From Collinsella sp944321445 (lineage in GTDB: Bacteria > Actinomycetota > Coriobacteriia > Coriobacteriales > Coriobacteriaceae), in the NCBI RefSeq assembly GCF_030371825.1, contig NZ_JAUDDM010000017.1: 42,075 nucleotides of DNA, one strand, 5' to 3'. Positions 38,377-42,075 of this stretch are shown in pieces. Each line of letters begins with the position of its first letter. Position 1 is the first letter of the stretch. Position numbers and translations under genes: made by a program. The notes under the pieces are model-generated. The model was not told the origin of the DNA. It searched no databases and saw nothing but the letters and a program-made list of their open reading frames with translations.

Positions 38377-40485
38377 ATGGCTAAGCCTAAGTACAAGCTG
38401 TCCGAAACCCGTAACATCGGCATCATGGCCCACATCGATGCCGGTAAGACCACCACGACCGAGCGCATCCTGTACTACACCGGCAAGACCCACAAGATCG
38501 GTGAGGTGCACGAGGGCGCTGCCACCATGGACTGGATGGTTCAGGAGCAGGAGCGCGGCGTAACCATTACCTCCGCTGCCACCACCTGCTTCTGGAAGAA
38601 GGACGACAAGACCTACCGCATCCAGATCATCGACACCCCGGGCCACGTGGACTTCACCTCCGAGGTCGAGCGCTCCCTGCGCGTCCTCGACGGTGCCGTC
38701 GCCGTGTTCGACGCCGTCGCTGGCGTTCAGCCCCAGTCCGAGACCGTGTGGCGTCAGGCTCACAACTACAACGTCCCCCGCATCGCGTTCATCAACAAGT
38801 ATGACCGCATCGGTGCCGACTTCTTCAACGCCATCGAGACCATGAAGGACCGCCTCGACGCCAACGCCGTGGCCATCCAGGTCCCCATGGGCGCTGAGGA
38901 CAACTTCTGGGGCGTCATCGACCTCGTCACCATGACCGCGTGGGACTTCAAGGCCGACGACAAGGGCATGACCTACCCCGAGCCGATGGATGCCATCCCG
39001 GCCGAGTTCGAGGAGATCGCTGCCGAGAAGCGCGCTGAGCTGCTCGACGCCGCTGCGAACTTCGACGACGACCTGATGATGATGGTTCTTGAGGACGAGG
39101 AGATCCCCGTCGACATGCTCAAGGCCGCCATCCGCAAGGGCGTTCTGGCCAACGAGCTCAACCCTGTTCTCGTGGGCTCCGCCTACAAGAACAAGGGCGT
39201 CCAGGAGCTGCTCGACGCCGTCGTCGACTACCTGCCGAGCCCGCTTGACGTGCCCGCCATCGTGGGTACCAACCCGGACAACGGCGAGGAGGACACCCGT
39301 CCCGTCGACTTCGACGCTCCGTTCTCCGCGCTTGCGTTCAAGATCATGACCGACCCCTACGTCGGTAAGCTCACCTACTTCCGCGTGTACTCCGGCCAGG
39401 CCGAGTCCGGCTCCTACGTCGTGAACGCCACCAACGGCCAGCGCGAGCGTCTGGGCCGCATCCTTGAGATGAACGCCAACGAGCGTATCGACCGCGACTC
39501 CTGCGCCGCTGGCGACATCGTCGCCGCCGTGGGCTTCAAGAACACCACCACCGGTGACACCCTGTGCGCCGAGGGCCACGAGATCGTGCTCGAGTCCATG
39601 GAGTTCGCTAAGCCCGTTATCGACATCGCCATCGAGCCCAAGACCAAGGCCGAGCAGGACAAGATGAGCCTCGCACTCACCAAGCTCGCCGAGGAGGACC
39701 CGACCTTCCAGGTGTCCACCAACCACGAGACCGGCCAGACCATCATCGCCGGCATGGGCGAGCTGCACCTCGAGATCATCGTCGACCGTCTGCTCCGCGA
39801 GTTCAAGGTCGAGGCTAACGTCGGTAAGCCGCAGGTTGCCTACCGTGAGACCGCTGGTCACGACGTCGAGCGCGCCGAGGGCAAGTTCGTCCGCCAGTCC
39901 GGTGGTCGCGGTCAGTACGGCCACGCCGTCATCAAGCTCGAGAAGATGGAAGAGGGCTTCGGCTACGAGTTCGTCAACGCCATCGTCGGCGGTGTCGTGC
40001 CCAAGGAGTATATCCCCTCGATCGATAAGGGCATCCAGGAGGCGCTGCAGACCGGTGTCATCGCCGGCTTCCCCGTTCTCGACGTCAAGGTGACCCTGTT
40101 CGACGGTTCTTACCACGAGGTGGACTCCTCCGAGGCTGCGTTCAAGATCGCCGGCTCCATGGCCATCAAGGACGCTCTGAAGAAGTCCGACCCGCAGCTG
40201 CTCGAGCCCATCATGTCCGTTGAGGTCGAGACCCCCGAGCAGTACATGGGCGACGTCATGGGCAACTTGTCCGGTCGCCGCGGCAAGATCGAGGGCATGG
40301 AGGATCGCAAGAACACCAAGCTCATCCGCGCCAAGGTGCCGCTGGGCGAGATGTTCGGTTACGCGACCGACCTGCGTTCGCAGACCCAGGGCCGCGCGTC
40401 TTACACCATGCAGTTCGATTCTTACGAGCCCGCGCCCAAGTCCATCGTGGACGAGGTCGTCGGCAAGGCCGGCGGTAACGCCTAA
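38377..40485 (+). CDS. fusA: Translation elongation factor G
   Basis: 702 residues, ATG 38377. GTPase motifs: AHIDAGKTTTTERIL, GVTITSAAT, IDTPGHVDFT and NKYDRIGA (Tyr in place of the more usual Met in NKMD). Domain IV block FVRQSGGRGQYGHAVI and the C-terminal PLGEMFGYATDLRS are present. It moves tRNAs and mRNA through the ribosome. tuf, which often follows fusA, is absent; rpsJ comes next. Confidence 0.97.
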   Translation: MAKPKYKLSETRNIGIMAHIDAGKTTTTERILYYTGKTHKIGEVHEGAATMDWMVQEQERGVTITSAATTCFWKKDDKTYRIQIIDTPGHVDFTSEVERSLRVLDGAVAVFDAVAGVQPQSETVWRQAHNYNVPRIAFINKYDRIGADFFNAIETMKDRLDANAVAIQVPMGAEDNFWGVIDLVTMTAWDFKADDKGMTYPEPMDAIPAEFEEIAAEKRAELLDAAANFDDDLMMMVLEDEEIPVDMLKAAIRKGVLANELNPVLVGSAYKNKGVQELLDAVVDYLPSPLDVPAIVGTNPDNGEEDTRPVDFDAPFSALAFKIMTDPYVGKLTYFRVYSGQAESGSYVVNATNGQRERLGRILEMNANERIDRDSCAAGDIVAAVGFKNTTTGDTLCAEGHEIVLESMEFAKPVIDIAIEPKTKAEQDKMSLALTKLAEEDPTFQVSTNHETGQTIIAGMGELHLEIIVDRLLREFKVEANVGKPQVAYRETAGHDVERAEGKFVRQSGGRGQYGHAVIKLEKMEEGFGYEFVNAIVGGVVPKEYIPSIDKGIQEALQTGVIAGFPVLDVKVTLFDGSYHEVDSSEAAFKIAGSMAIKDALKKSDPQLLEPIMSVEVETPEQYMGDVMGNLSGRRGKIEGMEDRKNTKLIRAKVPLGEMFGYATDLRSQTQGRASYTMQFDSYEPAPKSIVDEVVGKAGGNA

Positions 40486-40512
40486 GATTGCTCGCACGTA
40501 GAAGTTTTTGTA

Positions 40513-40537
40513 TGCGAGGAATCGCCTCGCAATCTTT
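40513..40537 (+). terminator. Attenuator-like hairpin before rpsJ
   Basis: TGCGAGG-AATCG-CCTCGCA followed by ATCTTTTT, ending three bases before the rpsJ ribosome site (GGAGG). It could lower transcription of rpsJ relative to fusA or mask its ribosome site when folded differently. Confidence 0.55.
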
Positions 40538-40549
40538 TTGGAGGTAACG

Positions 40550-40858
40550 TTGTCTAGCCAGAAGATCAGGATTCGCCTCAAGGGCTATGATCACGAGGTC
40601 GTGGACCAGTCCGCTAAGCTCATCGTCGACACCGCTCAGAAGACCGGTGCCCGCGTGTCCGGCCCCATCCCCCTGCCCACCGAGCGCAACCTCTACACGG
40701 TCATCCGCTCCCCGCACGTGGACAAGGACTCCCGTGAGCAGTTCGAGATGCGCACCCACAAGCGCCTCATCGACATCCTCGACCCCACCAGCGGCACCGT
40801 CGACTCGCTCATGCGTCTCGACCTTCCCGCCGGCGTTGACATCGAGATCAAGCTCTAG
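40550..40858 (+). CDS. rpsJ: 30S ribosomal protein S10
   Basis: 102 residues from TTG 40550, five bases after GGAGG; this start gives the family length and N terminus (SSQKIRIRLKGYDHEVVD), while an upstream ATG would add 14 foreign residues. Other blocks: ARVSGPIPLPTERNLYTVIR, SPHVDKDSREQFEMRTHKR and RLIDILDPT. S10 usually leads the S10 operon (rplC, rplD and others), but here it is followed by hairpins and a phosphatase gene. Confidence 0.96.
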   Translation: MSSQKIRIRLKGYDHEVVDQSAKLIVDTAQKTGARVSGPIPLPTERNLYTVIRSPHVDKDSREQFEMRTHKRLIDILDPTSGTVDSLMRLDLPAGVDIEIKL

Positions 40859-40883
40859 GCGATAAGGGCCTAAAGCTCCATCC

Positions 40884-40963
40884 GGAAGCCCCGGGTGTCC
40901 CATGCGAGCCTATCGCGCTTTGCGGCGCTCAAAGCGGCTCGCATGGGAGCGCCCGGGGCTTCC
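40884..40963. repeat. Large hairpin downstream of rpsJ
   Basis: GGAAGCCCCGGG and CCCATGCGAGCC on the left pair with GGCTCGCATGGG and CCCGGGGCTTCC on the right, with a small internal bulge (TGT against AGCG) and a 25-base loop. There is no T-run, so it is more a repeat element or 3' stabiliser than a simple terminator. Confidence 0.75.
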
Positions 40964-41036
40964 TGCGTTTACGCCCTTGATGGGCGCCCGGTGGGGGTGA
41001 CTTGGTTGGGGCGGTATTGCTTGCATTCGCACTGTC

Positions 41037-41074
41037 GCGGGCCTAAGACAGCACGCTGTCTTAGGCCCGCTTTG
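41037..41074. terminator. Terminator-like hairpin upstream of the phosphatase gene
   Basis: GCGGGCCTAAGACAGC and its exact complement form a 16-bp stem with the loop AC, followed by TTTGG. It could end transcription from rpsJ. Confidence 0.6.
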
Positions 41075-41105
41075 GGGTAGGATGGTCGGTGCGTTGGGTG
41101 ATTTG

Positions 41106-41159
41106 TGATCATGGGTTTGTTTCGCTTACAGGTTGGTAACTGAAACAAATCCGTGATCA
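41106..41159. repeat. 18-bp inverted repeat upstream of the phosphatase gene
   Basis: TGATCATGGGTTTGTTTC (41106-41123) and GAAACAAATCCGTGATCA (41142-41159) pair with two mismatches around an 18-base centre. AT-rich compared with its surroundings. It could be an operator or part of a mobile repeat; 48 bases separate it from the ATG. Confidence 0.6.
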
Positions 41160-41206
41160 TAAATTGAGCGATGACGTATTGCTGGTATTTGAGTTGGGGG
41201 AGAGTA

Positions 41207-41815
41207 ATGGCTCGGTTGTATTTGCTGCGGCATGGCCAGACGGAGTTCAACCTGCAGGGGCGTGTGCAAGGCCGTTGCGATGCACCCTTGACAGCGCTTG
41301 GCGTTGAGCAGGCTCATGCGGCGGCCGCGTGGATTGCGGCGCAACAGGTGCATTTCGATCGTCTGTGCACCTCTCCGCTTGGGCGTGCGCTGCATACGCT
41401 TGAACTTGTGCGTGGCGATCTCATTGCTGCCGGGCAGGATGACGTTCCAGAAATCGAGCCCATCGATGGTCTTAAGGAGCGCAGCTATGGCCCCTTCGAG
41501 GCCGGCCCTGCTTCCGATGTGCCCTGCGAGCTCTGGGATCCTGGCGAGGCCCTTGTCCCTTACGGGGGAGAGGGCAGCCAGGCGCTGCGCCGACGCATCG
41601 TCAGCACGCTCACGGACATCATGCAAGAAGTCAGTCCCGACGCAGCCGTTCTCGCCACCAGCCACGGTTCTGCTACCCTGCAGTTCAAGAAGGCCTGGGA
41701 GCACCTGGCTCAATGCCCCCAAGACGTCCACCTTGGCAACTGCTGCATCCTCATCTACGACTTCGACCCCACCACCCAAACCTTCACCAACCTATCCATC
41801 ACCAACCCCGCGTGA
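41207..41815 (+). CDS. Histidine phosphatase (phosphoglycerate mutase-like) family protein
   Basis: 202 residues from ATG 41207 after GGGGGAGAG. Catalytic LRHGQTEFN at the N terminus, CTSPLGRALHT, LKERSYGPFEA (the acidic proton donor) and LATSHGSATLQF with the second catalytic His. Such proteins are cofactor-independent phosphatases or cofactor-dependent mutases; substrates vary widely (CobC, sugar phosphates, nucleotides). Length is that of the phosphatase rather than of the 230-250-residue glycolytic mutase. It lies between rpsJ and a long palindrome, with hairpins on both sides, as if it were inserted cargo. Confidence 0.88.
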   Translation: MARLYLLRHGQTEFNLQGRVQGRCDAPLTALGVEQAHAAAAWIAAQQVHFDRLCTSPLGRALHTLELVRGDLIAAGQDDVPEIEPIDGLKERSYGPFEAGPASDVPCELWDPGEALVPYGGEGSQALRRRIVSTLTDIMQEVSPDAAVLATSHGSATLQFKKAWEHLAQCPQDVHLGNCCILIYDFDPTTQTFTNLSITNPA

Positions 41816-41912
41816 AAAAACCTCTAGGGTAAATTCACGATAACAGGGAGGGCAACGGCCTAGTCACCCTTCCATCCCACCCTCCCCGCCCTGAGTCAAG
41901 AGCGACGCAGCA

Positions 41913-42051
41913 GGCCGCCCGGCGACCGCCCGCCTCCCGGTCCCCTTTGCGCGAGTTCCGCACGAGCAGCAGGCGCCAGTGGCGCCTGCGTCGCGAGCAG
42001 GACTGTCTGAAGCGCAAAGGGGACCGGGAGGCGGGCGGTCGCCGGGCGGCC
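41913..42051. repeat. 40-bp perfect inverted repeat
   Basis: 41913-41952 (GGCCGCCCGGCGACC...TTTGCGC) is exactly complementary to 42012-42051, with 59 bases between. The centre holds a second hairpin (CAGGCGCC-AGT-GGCGCCTG, 41970-41988). There is no ORF. Arms of this length without a mismatch suggest a recent foldback element or upkeep by gene conversion. Confidence 0.85.
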
Positions 42052-42075
42052 TTTGAGCTGGGAATTCATTGCGAA

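Noticed and set aside
38308..40581. Long minus-strand frame opposite fusA
   Set aside because: Shadow of EF-G, the same reason as above.

Overview
The window looks like a chromosomal segment of a high-GC, anaerobic actinobacterium of the class Coriobacteriia (Collinsella/Olsenella/Eggerthella type). This is inferred from gene content and codon bias: a single-chain [FeFe] hydrogenase of the group B kind, a 4Fe-4S old-yellow-enzyme reductase, actinobacterial-type RNA polymerase and ribosomal proteins, and several GTG/TTG starts behind strong Shine-Dalgarno sites. No 16S gene or other species marker is present.

Layout. 1-5.9 kb: a hypothetical protein with a possible Vsr/DUF559-like nuclease core, then a tRNA-modification block (TrmB, a Trm9/ALKBH8-like methyltransferase and, divergently, an Elp3-type radical-SAM/acetyltransferase followed by a membrane-anchored spermidine-synthase-like protein). 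5.9-10.3 kb: a TetR repressor divergent from an enoate-reductase-like flavoenzyme, and a Tat-exported CapA-family lipoprotein. 10.3-21.8 kb: an Lhr-like helicase and, 6 kb away on the same strand, an overlapping pair encoding a BrxD-like ATPase and a TerB_N/TerB_C protein. Between them lie an ABC importer (permease fused to ATPase, plus binding lipoprotein), the hydrogenase, and an AAA_14/DUF4143 ATPase behind an unusual double palindrome. 21.8-23.8 kb: an unrecognised protein and a class I aminotransferase. 23.8-42 kb: an information-processing locus in broken pieces: L10 leader-rplJ-rplL, galU, a Schlafen/AlbA_2 protein, rpoB-rpoC, a NifX/NifB-like protein, rpsL-rpsG-fusA-rpsJ and a histidine phosphatase. 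Several long foldback repeats sit in the gaps.

Most interesting points. (1) The helicase, the TerB/BrxD pair and the Schlafen/AlbA_2 gene each have a LexA-like box (shared form CGAACAYSTGTTY) at a plausible promoter. In the first two the box-to--10 spacing is nearly identical. This suggests one DNA-damage regulon and a split three-gene DNA-processing or defence module. (2) RpoC has about 200 extra C-terminal residues that include a domain very like the DNA-binding C-terminal domain of the RNA polymerase alpha subunit, with most DNA-contact residues kept. (3) An Elp3 gene is divergent from a Trm9-like methyltransferase, the two enzymes that together make mcm5U at the tRNA wobble position in eukaryotes. 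(4) The DUF4143 ATPase gene is preceded by two identical hairpins and a 16-codon leader ORF that overlaps its start codon.

No rRNA, tRNA, CRISPR array, transposase or phage structural gene was recognised. All statements come from reading the sequence; no database or alignment was run.
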